Below are positions 1 to 12,629 of a stretch of DNA of 64,000 nt, piece by piece. Numbering within the stretch: position 1 is the first letter of the stretch; every line of letters starts with the position of its first letter. Origin of the DNA: Echiichthys vipera (lineage: Eukaryota > Chordata > Actinopteri > Perciformes > Trachinidae); assembly GCA_963691815.1 (NCBI GenBank), contig OY829661.1, positions 15,686,849-15,750,848 on the forward strand, read 5' to 3'. The notes below the pieces were generated by a model. The model searched no databases. It was given only the letters and a program-made list of their open reading frames with translations, and had not been told where the DNA came from. The position numbers and the translations under genes were made by a program.

Positions 1-3000
1 CAGTCCTACCAGAGACTGCAGGGTTCAGCTGAAGCCCCAACCCCAAAGAGGAGCAGAGTTGGTGGATGTGTGGAAAACTTGGTGGTAATGATTTATTTAT
101 ATTAACTTTAAAAGTACTTTTAAAATGTACTTTTCCACTCACAAGGATTTGCAAACTTTGCATTTGGTCAAAAATATGTCATTTATTTTAGATCATTACT
201 ACATAGACATGTGTGTGTGATAACAAACAGAGCGCTCCCCCAACTTGGGGCCCGCAGTCCAGTGGTTTTGGATAATCCCTGATTCTGGTAAACAGCAGAG
301 CTTGGGGGTTAGTGACTGAGAGGGGGTGTGGAGATACTGCTGTCATCAATAAATAAAAACTCTCTTTTGCTTTTTTCAAGGCCAGAGTATAAAGAAGCTC
401 CTAACATCTCCTACACAAGGCCTTTGTTATGTTCTTGGTACAGTAGAAGGATGTTAGGGCATCGCAGGGGGTTTGTTTATGTAGAAACAACGGGGGACTG
501 GATGTAAGAGATGGGGAATAAATGGAGTTAGATGGGGGTCATCCCCTGTATGGATTAAATTATGACAAATAACACTAGAGAATTGTTGTTTTGAACGTTC
601 CAATCGATGCCAGAGTCCAAAATGGCCGTTTTGTTCTTTGTGTTCAGTGTTCTATTAGTATGTGGACAGTTGTAATGTAAATGTTGTAAAGTGATTTAGG
701 CTGATATTGGGTGCAAAAAAATGTTTAGCCTTTTCTCTAACCGCTGAGGTTTCATTCAAAGGATCCCCCCTAGTTATTTTTGTACATTTATGCAAAACTG
801 TAGAGAGTATTTATAAATATTTAAATGTACTGTTTTTACTTTAAAATGTCTTATGAAATGTAATTACATAAGGTGTTTTGGACTTTGTATCAGCGTTTAT
901 CTAAAAACCGACGCCTTCAATCTAGAACTTGTTAAGTATCGTGTTACATTGTTTTTACTTCCCGTACAGGATATTCTTACTTTTTCCTACTTGGCAGCAT
1001 TATCTCTATTTGCTGATGTCACAGTAACAATCTGTATCCCTTTGTCAGTGCCCAGTTTGTGCTTGTCTCTCTTAGCATGTGATTTAATTTATGTTAGGCC
1101 CCCATAATTTATTAAAACTGTACTGATTTGGACAGAACTAGATATACATCTCTGGAAGGCAGCAGCAAGTTTATGGGCATGGGTATGACAGTCAGCAGGG
1201 CTCTACATCACCATCAACACCAGAAAACTGGGAATTGTTAGAAATTAGCTTTGGGGTGTGACTAGGAGTTCTGGCAAAAAAAAAAGCAGAGTTGGGTTGA
1301 GAACGTGGTTTGCCTAATGTATGAACAGTTGAGCTCCAAAATCCACAAATCTATTTGGAAAGAGACTTCACTCAAAATCTCCAAGAAATAATATGATTGC
1401 AAAACTTGAAGGTACTTCTACTCAAAATGGTCTTAGTTTTGAAAAATATGGGTAAGGAATGATTCAGATGCTCTTCCCCATTTGATCAGATAATTGGGGC
1501 TGTTTCTAAAAGCAAATGAGACAGCTGAGGTAAGTAAGGCAGTAAATAATTTTAGTCCAGCTGTTATGGGCTGCTACAAGGTCGGAAAGATAGTGTGGGT
1601 ATGCCATCAGAATATTAATTTCAAGAGATGAAATGAATGAATACATGCAGTGATTTAAGAGGTCTTGGGAGATGTTTACAGTGACTTTGATGCAAATGTA
1701 AGGCTTATGACTAGATCAGATTTATAGGTAAGTAGGTAAGCAAGGAGCTGACTCACTCACTCACTTTGTTGCAGGGAGTTTGGAAGGGAGAGAAGGGCGG
1801 AAGATGAGAGGGGACAGGGCCAAAGACAGAGATGTCTGGTTGCTAAGTAAATAGGTGAATTACTACTGGGGATTATATGTGTGTGGGTTTGTGTGTGTAT
1901 GTGCGCTGGTGTATATGCATAAGTGCTTTGGTGTGAACATGTGCGTGTATGGGTGGGTATCTGGGATAGTAGGCTGATGTGTGATGTGGGACTGATAAAG
2001 TAGCATTGTCTGGAGGGTCTTAGTGACATTGAAGGAGAGTGCTTCCATGAGGGAGAAATCAGGTCACTGAACACTGAAGCACAACTTGAACCCAGTATCA
2101 CAAGTGGATTCCCTATTCTTTTCTTTTATATTTCTGCTGAGCCTCCTACATATAAGCATTGACACTTCCTCGCCCCTATAAATTAGCCTGGGGGATTTTG
2201 TGTACTTTTGTGTTTGTGTACGGTGCACATGTGCATTGCAGCGCAGCTTACAGTGCATGACATAATCCCTTGGGGACCACTGAGCTCCCAAACTGTTGCT
2301 GAACCCTGGGGAACAGGCTACAGGGAGACCAAAACTTGAAGACAAGGTCAACCAGAATTCTGCTGACAACATGAGTGTGTACACATGTAGAGTATCTGTA
2401 CTGTATGTGAGTGGAACAGACAGAAAAACTGTGATAAAATAGAGTGTTATGTGAAATGCAAAGCAGAGCATTTAAAAGAGGAGCTTCTGCTCCCCCTTTG
2501 GTTCACATTCTGAATAGCAGTGACATGTCTTGTTATGGTATATGTAGGTTTGTTAGAGGGTAGGTTCACAATGAATTAAAACAATAGCCTGATGCCTATA
2601 TGAACAAATTAGGTAGCATTTTCTCTGGCTTTGAGAAGATCCCTTAATAATAGGCTTCCAATGGAAGTGACACAATTCACAAGTCCTTGTTTTGTGGTAA
2701 AAAGCCTTCCAAAGTTAATCTGAATCTGAAGTTTCCAGATCTCTTAATGACTATTGTACAAAGTATGGTTGCCTTATAAATTACTTCAACTAGACCAGAG
2801 ACTGTAATATTAACAAATATGAATAACACCATATTCACTACTAGTTTTCACTTACTCTTTAATCAGACTTCATATATGTTTATAGAAACAGACAGACCCT
2901 CTGCAGATACACCACTTGGTTCATGGACAAGGGTTAAAGACATCCACCCTTTTCTCCTTTACAATACTTTACCTTTTGTTTTTTATCATTGTCATTGTTT

Positions 3001-3281
3001 TATGTTTCTCTATTGGTAAAATTGTTGACAGACAATACACTCTTCTGTGTACTATACTTTTATTATTATTTCTATCATAAGAGATATATTGTATTTAAAA
3101 ATGTATTATTCTAATTGTTTTACTTTGTATGGCCTCTCGTGTGAAGAGCTGTGTTAAAAAAGTTTCAATTGTTAAACGCACAATAAGAAAACGCTTTTTA
3201 AAAAATGTAACCACCATCTTCAGTAAACATAATTACACATATATTAAACAACAATCAATCGAGTAAGCATTGAATCCTCAC
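1..3281. other. rabgap1 intron interior, no gene recognised
   Basis: This stretch lies downstream of the last visible rabgap1 exon and should be intron. It is AT-rich, with short GT-rich runs near 1870-1950. I looked on both strands for the next rabgap1 exon and for a GPR21-type receptor, which sits in a RABGAP1 intron in human, and saw neither. Bases 1-105 are open in plus frame 1 but match nothing I know. Confidence 0.5.
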
Positions 3282-6200
3282 CGCTTCCTGGATTTGGCAG
3301 CGGAACACATGGATCCTGAAGATCTCAGCATTGTAGTGGCTTTCAGTGAAGGCAAAGCAGTCGCTCTCTGGTGTGCCATCATGGCCTCGCACGCAGAACA
3401 GAATCTTGTATATGGGGTAGTTGGCAATCTCTGTACTGGCGTTGGGGTCCAGCAACCTGTTAGATTATCAGAAAAAAAAAAGTCACCATTCAATATCTTG
3501 AATTCCCAATCCGGACACGTTTTTAAGTATGTAAAAACTACTTTGCTATGTTTAACATTTGTTTAACATGGTTTTCCCACACACAAAAAAAAAGGCACAT
3601 CAGTCAGAGCAAGACTCAGATGAGGAGTCTGTTGTTAATAAATTAGCGATTAGCAGTTGTGTCAGAATGGTAAGTGCAGTTAGTATGTTTTATTAGTTTC
3701 TGTTGGGCTTTCTCTTTGTACTGACGGTCTGCTCTGCACTGGGGGTTTCAGGTTTCTTTGCTGTGATTACTAGACAGGGATTGGTTTATGGATTAGTGAT
3801 GTACAAACTAAAACTTACCCGGGATACTACAGTCAATGTCAGACATTTTAGATGACAGATACCGAAGAAAACACCATTTTTGAGTAGAAGACTTTAAAAG
3901 TCGCTGTTGCAGGATGGATGAGATTTGTTATGCGTGGTTGTGTACTGTGTGTATGACATCTAACTGAACACTTTGTCAAAGTATGCATATTGTATGTACA
4001 TCTACGTATGTTACCCCGATGTTTCCCATACCTGACAGTGCCTTCAGACACGCCTGGCACAGACAGTGTGACATCCAGGGGTACTTGGCATTGCCCTCTG
4101 AGGATGCTCATCATACGGAGGGCCTCAACCTCACTGCGGGGGGCGTTGACTGAGGCACACCCCAGATATGTCAGCTGGCTGAACACAACGCTGTCCTCAT
4201 CTGGGATGGGACTGCCAGGACTGCCCTCTGATGATGATTCATCTGCTGCAAAGGGGCAATGGATTGGGAGAAGGGTGGAAAGAAGAATTAAAGAAAGGAA
4301 AGAAAAGGAAAGAATATTGTCCCCGTCTGAGAAAATCGGGGTAGGTACGTGAGATGATCTCTGTCATTTGAGTATCTCGAAAACCATACATCCACACTTG
4401 GCAGGTGTACTGCCGGGTTATTTGTGTTGAGTTTGGTGCAATTTGGCCAGATAGTGGCCTGTAACTTTTCAACTGCATGTCTCTCAAACATTCTGTCAGT
4501 CAAGCTGAATCTATCCATATAAGCCATGCACATTTGCATCTAGACTTTCCGCAATCTGAATTGAGTATACATCTGTTTTTTTCACTACAACTCCTACAAT
4601 GTTTTAACAATCATTAAAGTCATATCTGCTGAACGCTTTGTGCTGCTGCAACCACATTTGGTGGACGTGTTGATATGATGCCTGAGTGGCCGTTTGGCCA
4701 GTAGGTAGTGCTGTAGCAGTATCATCTAACTATAAAGGAAGGCATGTCTCTCTGTGTATGTATCTATTAGGGATGCCACTTATGGTCAACCAAATGTTAG
4801 TCGACCAGAAAGGTCATTGGTCAGATCAGATTTTATTGGTCACTTGGTTGAAAAAAAAGCAAAAAAAGATAAACATTGTTAGGAACTGCGCCTTTTCAAA
4901 ACAAATCTAAACCAATACGGTTCGACCATGTGGAAATGTAATCTGAAAGGGCCGACACAGGCTGGGCACACTCAGCAGTCCACAAAGGTTAGCTTGTAGC
5001 CTACCTGCCGTCGTCTCGTAGCCAATAGGCTATATGCACATCCACGCCATCAGTGCGCATCTTTTCCAAAGAGGGCTTCATTGTCAGCAAAACAAGGAGA
5101 TCACTTCTCCCCAACAACGCGGAAAAAAACAAACTGTTTCTTTCTCATAATGAGAATTCTAGGAGTTGATGGCGAAAAACTGACTATGACAGGCAGGCTA
5201 CTGTTTGTTGATGATAATCGTGTGCGTAATTTTTTTACGGTATGATTTAGAAACCCGAGTGTTTCTATGGGCGCTCTCACATTGTCAATTCGTACTGTGC
5301 CCAAGCACACGTTACGGCTAAAGTCTAATTTGTTTGACCAGTGTGAGTACAACTGTAGCGCGGCACAGCACGCTTGCCAGGCACGGCCCAGTTGAGAGAG
5401 GTGGGCTTTTGTAAAGCATGGATGCAAATGTACAGGCACGAGGGTGCGCACGTGTATGAGCGCGAGCATTGGCGGCAGCCCTGATGTCTATTTATATGCA
5501 TTTGTTCTCCGCGACGGATATTTAAAAATATGCCGCTGAACAGTTCGCAGTGGTTTGATGCGGAGGTGGTGTGTTTGCTGCAGTTTTGGTTGGACTAAAT
5601 ATTCAAAAACAGCAACACAAAACTAAATCTCCGAGAGGTATAGACGTATAGGCAAGATGCAATGTAGCTGCGGCTCAGATAATTTCAAGTAATGTTAGTA
5701 CAAGCGGGCCTGGGCCACAGGGGGGAGGGGGGGGGGGACAATCATCCTAAAGCAAGGTACGGATGGACAGTGTGAAGAGTGAACCCTATGATATCATTCA
5801 GATTGGCTTAGAAACACATATATAAAGCTGAAGATATGAGCCATTGTGTTAGCTTTGACAGTTACAAGAAAAGAGGATAAGAAAAGTCCCATCATGGCTC
5901 ACCTCGGTACGACCTCTCATTCAGTTCACTCTCCTGAGCCGTCTGAACAGGAAGTACCATCTCTAACTTGGGTGGTGGAGCACTCAGAGGGTCAGAGTTT
6001 GGCAGTACAGGTGATGCAGTAGTGGGAAAAGGGCCACGATCGCCCCCACCAAGGATGTCCATTCCTGTTTCTGATCGGAGCCCAGTGTCTGCTACCGATG
6101 GGTCCATGAGGACATCCTCTAACTCCCTCTGGAGCTGCTGCTCACTTCCATTCCCCACAATCTGACACACACACGCACACGCACACGCACACGCGCACAC

Positions 6201-9153
6201 GCACGCACACACACACACACACACACACACCAAGGAAAAAAGGAAGCATGCACGAATAAAAAGGTTTAAAAACAACAGAAGATATATAGTTACACAACAA
6301 AATCATTGTAATAATCACCATGAAGTAACATATTTAATTTAAGCTTATGTTCCAACCTACCTCAGCTGTATTACAATTCTCTCTTACAGTTTGTAGAAAT
6401 GTGCAACCAGTGTAACCAGTGATTTTTGTAATTAATTTCAAGTGTTTGTGTGTGTGTGTGGGCAGGGAGGGGGGGGTCAAAGATATATCTTCATTACATT
6501 CAAAACAATATAAGTGATTAGTAGGCATGTGAGTTTGAGTTGTGAAATATCTGTATCAAGACATTAGGTGAGTCATGCCAACTCTAATTGTGTGCGCATA
6601 TTCTAAAGCTGACAAATAGCAATCAAAGAGCAAGCTTAAGGCTGGACAAACCCTGAGATGAACAAAGGGAGGCAAGGCCCCATTTCCCTGCCTGCTGCAG
6701 CAGCAGCTGGATGTTAGGTAATCAGTGGAGAGCAGACTTAAGCTGCAGAGGGCACTGCTGTGCTGAGCAATAAGGGGTAGGAACAGACAATTAAGAATAG
6801 AGAATCTACATTTTTAGCCTTTATGGTAATGTGATTATTGCATGGTTTCTCCAAGTAGGCTTCCCATGTCCAAACAAAGATTAATAATATCTGTGACTTA
6901 GGGATATACAGTAATTTGTTCAATGCTGTTGGACTAAAGCAATTATGTAGAGCAGGACAGATACTACAGCTACAGCGTCTATGTTAATAGTCCTAGTGCC
7001 ATATAAAATATAATTTGAAGACTGATGTAAAACAGCTACATGTATCAATTCTAAATGTAGGTTCACACATCTTACATAACTGCATCACTATGCACTAACT
7101 GTGGTGGGCCTTGTGATCTCGAGGTACTGCTAAAAGCCTGGGGTAATTATCAGATACAACCACGGCCCTTTATGTGAGAATGTATATCACTACCATCATC
7201 CAAATGTGTTAAAAAGGCTGGCTATGGCCATCACTCAACAGCCAGCAAAAATACACAGAGCACATATCATCACAGACAGAATCACCACAGAATCACATCA
7301 CAGAAAGAGAGCAAAATAGATACGAGGAGGAAAGGAAAATCTAGCGAGAGAAGAGACTGACCTTAAAGCTGACCCCTTCCTCAGAAATCACCTGCATAAC
7401 AAACAACAAGTTTAGACACACTGACTCCTCTCTGACTGGATGGGCTGACTGGGAGGGAAATGTGCACAAGAGTGTGTTGGCGAAAACCAATACATAAAAG
7501 CTGGATGACCAAGTGTAAGGGAAAGGAGTGATTTCACCACTGCATACTGTGGCTGTGTGGGGTAACGCTTTTCAGCCTTCTCCAGGCTCCGCAAAACTGA
7601 TACCTCAACTCGGTTTCCCATCAAAAAAATTGTGTTCTTTTAACAGATTCTGTACTCATTATATGCAAAATGTTATTCTCTCACCTCCAAGCACAGTAAA
7701 TGACAGAAGAAAAAAAAAATCCTAACAACTGAATATTCAACATCCACGTTCTGCTTGCGCCATCTTCTGGTACCTCTACAACATCAAGTCGACATGTCCT
7801 TCCTTGTTGGGGTGTGATAACCAGTAAATTATACACGAGACAAGGAGAGGAGAGGAGAGGAGAGGAGAGCCGAGGAGAGGAGAGGAGAAACCTGAACCCA
7901 ATAGGGACACACACAGGATGGTGGCTGTCAGCTACATTACTTTTCTCAAAAAAGTCTTCATTCTCTTTGTGGCGAGACACACCCTTGTCACAAAACACCA
8001 TCCTTTTCCCTGGTGATGGGTTCGAAGCACTCACAGCTGCATCACCATGCTGTTTGTAAACTAATATCTGCTGAATGGGCGCTAACTGAGGCACTGAAGT
8101 GAATCACACAGGGCATTGTGCATTAGTGTACCTGCAGATGGGAGATGATCTCCCAAGCTTTACTGACACTGAATGACAAACTAGCTAGGATGATTATTTT
8201 TTCCTCTACCACATCTAAATAATACAAACAATGTACAGTAGAGGGAAAACAAATGTTATACTTCACAGTTATTCACAAAAATTAAAGCCTGTGACAATGT
8301 GCTCTCAATGTCTAGTGATATGCAAGGATTAAGGGCTTCCTTGCTATGAGAAGCAAACTTAAACAGGCAATCAGAGAAAAACACAGACAAATCTAAGACC
8401 GACTATGAGAAGAAGGTAGTGTGCAAATGTGGAAAAAGCAAAACAAGAAATGGTTAGCCTTATGGTTAGAGTGTGAGACTGCGTGTTTGAAAAGATGGAC
8501 GAAGAGTTGTGATGAACACCTATTAACAATGGAATATGTATGAACTGTGACCCTCGAATTTAACAAGTTACAGTGATGACAAGTAGGTAAAGATGAACTT
8601 CAAGTGAACATCAAGACGTTTTGGTAAATCATGCTGTGGTTCCTGATACTTCTTAATCTGTTTTGATTACTACCAAATAAAAAAAGTGCTGACAGGACAC
8701 CATTCAGCCCGCAGCATACTCTCTTGGCCTGTTATCCTACTAGTACTATGAAAATAACTATTACTTCACACTAGCTGTAATTTTTAAAGTAATCAGGGCC
8801 AGATTATGACTATTATCAGTATTGAGCATACTTATGACATTCACAGTAAAATAAGTAAATGATTTATGCCCTTGTGGTTGTTATCACATTTAATGTCAAC
8901 AGACGTTTACACTCAGCATCTTAACTCTGACCAGTGCAGCTTCGACGTCTCCCTTCTCTCCTTTGTACTTCCGTCCATACCTACACCCAACCATCCTTAC
9001 CTTCAGTCCTGTCTTTTCGTCATCACTACCATTATTAGTGGAGGAGGGTGTCTCGTCCCCCAGTCGGGACACAAGGACAAAGTCCTCACTGTTGAGGGTG
9101 GACACTGAGTCCGAAGACACGCTAATCTTCCCCACCGAGCCCTTGTCATCCAT
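3282..9153 (-). CDS. rabgap1: Rab GTPase-activating protein 1, N-terminal part (4 coding exons)
   Basis: Coding exons in transcript order: 9153-9001, 6161-5903, 4245-4032, 3456-3282 (153+259+214+175 bp, 267 codons); all phases join. The protein begins MDDKGSVGKISVSSDSV, almost the start of human RABGAP1. Exon 2 (IVGNGSEQQLQ) is acidic and proline-rich. Exons 3-4 carry the first half of the PTB/PID domain (LTYLGCASVNAPRSEVEALR, then ANYPIYKILFCVRGHDG). Known family role: a cytosolic, centrosome-associated TBC-domain GAP acting on Rab6/Rab11-type GTPases. The kinesin-like, TBC and coiled-coil parts are beyond the left edge; I found none of their exons in 1-3281. The ATG at 9153 was chosen because it matches the family start and follows an acceptor at 9237-9238. 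The N-terminus fits RABGAP1 better than RABGAP1L. Exon limits are hand-called. Confidence 0.93.
4246..5902. other. rabgap1 intron with CpG-richer block
   Basis: The intron separates the exons ending at 5903 and starting at 4245. Bases about 4980-5660 have clearly more CpG than the flanks. Near 4768 an agggatgcc motif and near 5477 a cagccct motif face each other, which recalls hAT-type termini, but I see no target duplication. A G-run of about 20 bases lies at 5719-5738. No coding potential is recognised. Confidence 0.35.
6163..6230 (+). repeat. CA/CG-alternating microsatellite at rabgap1 splice acceptor
   Basis: The plus strand shows a run of CA units with interspersed CG (acacgcacacgc and similar). 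On the transcribed minus strand this is a (TG)n tract ending directly at the cag of the rabgap1 exon starting at 6161, so the repeat takes the place of the usual polypyrimidine tract. Confidence 0.9.
6231..9000. other. rabgap1 intron, mostly unique
   Basis: No gene is seen. A short GT tract lies at about 6444-6460, a GGAGA repeat at 7843-7890, and otherwise AT-rich sequence with scattered spurious ORFs. Nothing in it resembles a known protein. Confidence 0.45.
7843..7890 (+). repeat. GGAGA pentanucleotide repeat
   Basis: Tandem ggaga/gagga units with one interruption (gagccgagg) occupy about 48 bases inside the rabgap1 intron between the exons at 9001 and 6161. Confidence 0.85.
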
Positions 9154-9236
9154 GGCTGCCGCTGTTAAACTCAGCCACGCTGCTCATGAATGGAAGACGG
9201 GAGGCGAAAGTGGTGCGAGATGATGAGCAAAATCAC
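9154..9236 (-). other. rabgap1: rabgap1 exon 2, 5' UTR part
   Basis: Between the initiator ATG and a strong acceptor (long T/C tract then ctag at about 9237-9240) lie 83 bases of leader. The bases before the start read ggcagccATGG, a favourable initiation context. The leader contains a short upstream ATG (catgagcag) well before the start. It joins across a 10.2-kb intron to the proposed noncoding first exon near 19.4 kb. Confidence 0.6.
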
Positions 9237-12200
9237 CTAGAAAAAGAAAAAAAGAAATGAAGAAAAGAAGCAGAAAACAGTCATGATGTGATGTGATCCA
9301 TGAAAGGCATTTTTTCAGGCAACTGGAAACTTGGCGACTTAGAAACTAACCCTCTCCTAAACACTTTTAGGAAACTTTGAGGCTTTCGAAAAAACAGAGA
9401 AGGAGCTTTAAAAGAAAATAGAGGGTGCAGAAGAGAAGAGCAAACCAAAAGCTTAGTTCAAGTGAAAGTGATAGACAAGAGAGAAGGCTACATGTAGAAG
9501 TCAAGAAGTAAGGAAAGATCTGTAGGTCATCAGGCAAATTTGTCTATCTAAGCAGAATAAAGAAGAGGTATTTGCAAAATAGCTTGATGCAATGCAAAGC
9601 CATGATGATGCAATTGTCATTTTGAAAAGGAAACATGCATATGATAGTGAGGAATTAGGAAACAAGCCAGCTTGCCAAAAGCATCCTTGTATTTCACGTC
9701 AGTGCTTATAAAGATGGACTATGGTTACCCAGCACCACATTAGACATGTATATTACTTAAACACACAAATAAAATGATGCACTGAATGTGCTAATTGCAT
9801 TGCGTGCGCTCCTCAGTGCATGACTGTTCTCCCAGCTTGCCACCACAACCACAAATAACCTAGATGCTGTGGGAAACCCTGCACATCATCAGCTCATCCC
9901 TCACTCTGCCTTTCACTCCAGCTCCCTCCATCCAGCCTTCAGTGACATTTAAACACAGCATCATATTTCGGCACAAAATAGATGCATACAATGCAATGAT
10001 GCCACCAAACATGACATTGTGTAACTAATCAAGAAAAGCTTGCAAAAAAGAAAAATTATTTTTGTGAGCACAACTGATATTATTATTATTTTTTTACCTT
10101 CAGCAGCAAAGTAAAAAAAAAAAATCAATATTACATCAATCAGTATTAGCATTTTAGTCTGTGTTTGTGAGTTTAGGTATGACAATAGGAGGTAAAATAA
10201 AGGTGAGGCAAAGCCCTACAATTACAGCTAGAGCATGAGGTAACTCATGAAAAAGGGTGGTGCCATTGTGTATAACACAGGAAGTAAGGCACAACAGAAG
10301 GTTCTGGCAGAGGTTCAACAAGAGACCATAACAGGCTATTTCTGGCCGTTCCCCCTCTCCACTCCTCCCTCTCAATCTTTCACTCTCTCTCTTTTTTACG
10401 CCCTCCTTATCTATTCCCCTGCACTCTTCTATTTTTCCAGCCCTTATTGCTCTCAAATAAGGGCTGCCCTTGCACTTGTACATTTTTCTAAAGGTTTCAC
10501 TTGCTGCTTCTTCCACTTTGCTCTCCTGTCAAACCCCTGCCTTTCCTATTCAAAGCAGGTCCAACAATAGAAAAGTAATAGCAAAAAAGGTCTACAGGTG
10601 GAAATGGCTGTATGTTAACATTATTATACTGACCCAGTATATACCTCAATATAAATAGTTATTTCTGTGTAAATATGTTTTACAACATCTTGTGCTGATA
10701 TGAATGTTATTATGAGGCTACCAAACCAGACTGAGTAACACAAACTGACATTTTAGGCTTGTTCTCTATATCTTTTAAAAGCGCTTTAAAAGAGCTAAGT
10801 ATTCATCCAAAAGTCCTGGGTGTTGTTTTTCACTCCTGTTGCAAAACTGAAGTTAGGAGACAGGGTCACAGCGTACAATGATTTGTCTCTTCTCTTCCAC
10901 TGTGAAACATACTGTAGCCTTGATCAAGCAGAAAGCAGTCACCCTTTGACCTCTGAAACCCGTGTTTAACAATTATGATCTAGATTCTAATCCTACACAA
11001 TTATGATGAATTAAAAGGCATATTACTTGAAGGTCGAGGTCAGTTTCACACAAGATCTAGAAAAAAAGTTTTCAGTTGTTAGAAAAGTAATTACGTAACT
11101 GATGTACATTTATTTCTTAAGGTGACCAAAGTGCCAAAGTACGAATGAAGAACATCAAAATGTAAAATTAAAGTACAGTAGAAAGAAAATACAATGAGAA
11201 ATGACCCAAGAGGAGTAATAAAGAAGGATGACTAACTTGTTGTTCTGGTGCAATCCAGCATCCTGACAGCACTTTATGTGTTTATTTTACTTCTCTAGTA
11301 TCACAAAACAACCCATGAAGTCAATATGGAGAGAACACAAACCCAACACATAGGGGAAGTTTTGTTGGGATGACGGCACACATGGACATATTGCAGTCAG
11401 CGTTAAAGAGGCACTAAGCTAAAACTGTGTGACTTTCTCGATGCAGTGAAAAATTCCTGCTTTTCGTCTTTGTAAGAGTATTTTTTCCTTCATCTGCTAC
11501 ATATATCATTATGTATCGTAGAAAATTGTCATGCAATTGCAATGTATTGAGTACTGCAAGATCAAAGTATCATGATGTTTATGATCATGATACAGTCATG
11601 ATCAGTCTTGGGCAACATCCTGAGTTACTCTGTGATACCAACCCCTAGTGATCACCGCCCCCCTCAAGCCCCATCTTCTGAGCCAGGAAAAACCCTGCAC
11701 ACCTCTCTTTTACCTCCTTTTCTTTTCCTTCCTAACATCATCAGAAAATCCAAGCACTCACATGCATGTGTGTTTCCATGGTTACCAAATGATCTTGCAT
11801 AAATATATGTCTCATATAGAACAGGTGATCGCTTTGTTAATTAATTATAATAACGTTTCACATGGGCTTTAATACTGCAAAAAAAAAAAATTATAATATC
11901 ACTTTAATAACATTAGGCGTATAATATGGGCCTACCTCTACAGTGATTCAAAAACTACCTTTTCAAAACAAATCTTAAAGTCCCTGATTAAACCTCTTCT
12001 TGGGATTATGTTGCTGTATACAGACTGTGATTGGCTGACTGCGCCAGAATTCCACCCTATCACCTGCTTGGGTGTGTCACAAATATCTGCATACCTATAA
12101 ACTACAAACTGCAGGGTAGCGCTAAGAAACAATAATAACCCTACCAGTCCAAAGAAAAAGACCATCTGACTCAGTAGCAATCCGAGAGGGAAATTTGCAT

Positions 12201-12454
12201 CGCTCCTCATCCTCTCTCTGATCTTCTCAGGCTTTTGATCTTGAAAAAACATTGCAGATGTTTACTCTCATTTGGCTCAAAGGCAACTGGTTTCCATTTT
12301 TAGCACACATGCTCTAAATGATTAGTGTAGTAGGTTTTTCCTAAGATTTTGTGTTGATGAACTTTCAGTTTCTACATGTTTTGGTCTTTTGTTTGTCAGT
12401 TTTGCCATGTGGTTGTTGCTGATAATACTTATTCAGAACATTCATCATCATCAT

Positions 12455-12629
12455 CAGGCAGAGTGGTTAGAGCAGTCGCCTCAAGTAAAGAGGCTGAAGG
12501 TCCTTGAGGCAGCGGCCGCGGGTTCAACTCTGACCTCCAGCCTTTAGCTGCATGTCTCCCCCTCTCTCTCTCTCACCCCATTTCCTGTCTGTCCTATATA
12601 AGAAAGGCTTGAAAAACTGCCAAAAAATA
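12455..12629 (+). mobile_element. tRNA-derived SINE, copy 1
   Basis: The copy reads gagtggttagagcagtc, then aagaggctgaaggtccttg, then gcggccgcgggttcaactc, then gctgcatgtctcccc and a C/T-rich stretch ending tttcctgtctgtcc and a tail like aggcttgaaaaactgcc. The gggttcaactc part resembles a pol III B box. Two further copies at 36841-37030 and 44824-44967 share the same blocks in the same order, which defines the family. Confidence 0.85.

Noticed and set aside
1..105. C-terminal end of a plus-strand gene
   Set aside because: 35 open codons at the window edge, with no recognisable family and no supporting splice site.
1..3281. GPR21 nested in rabgap1
   Set aside because: Expected from human gene order, but no receptor-like frame is seen; it may lie beyond the left edge.
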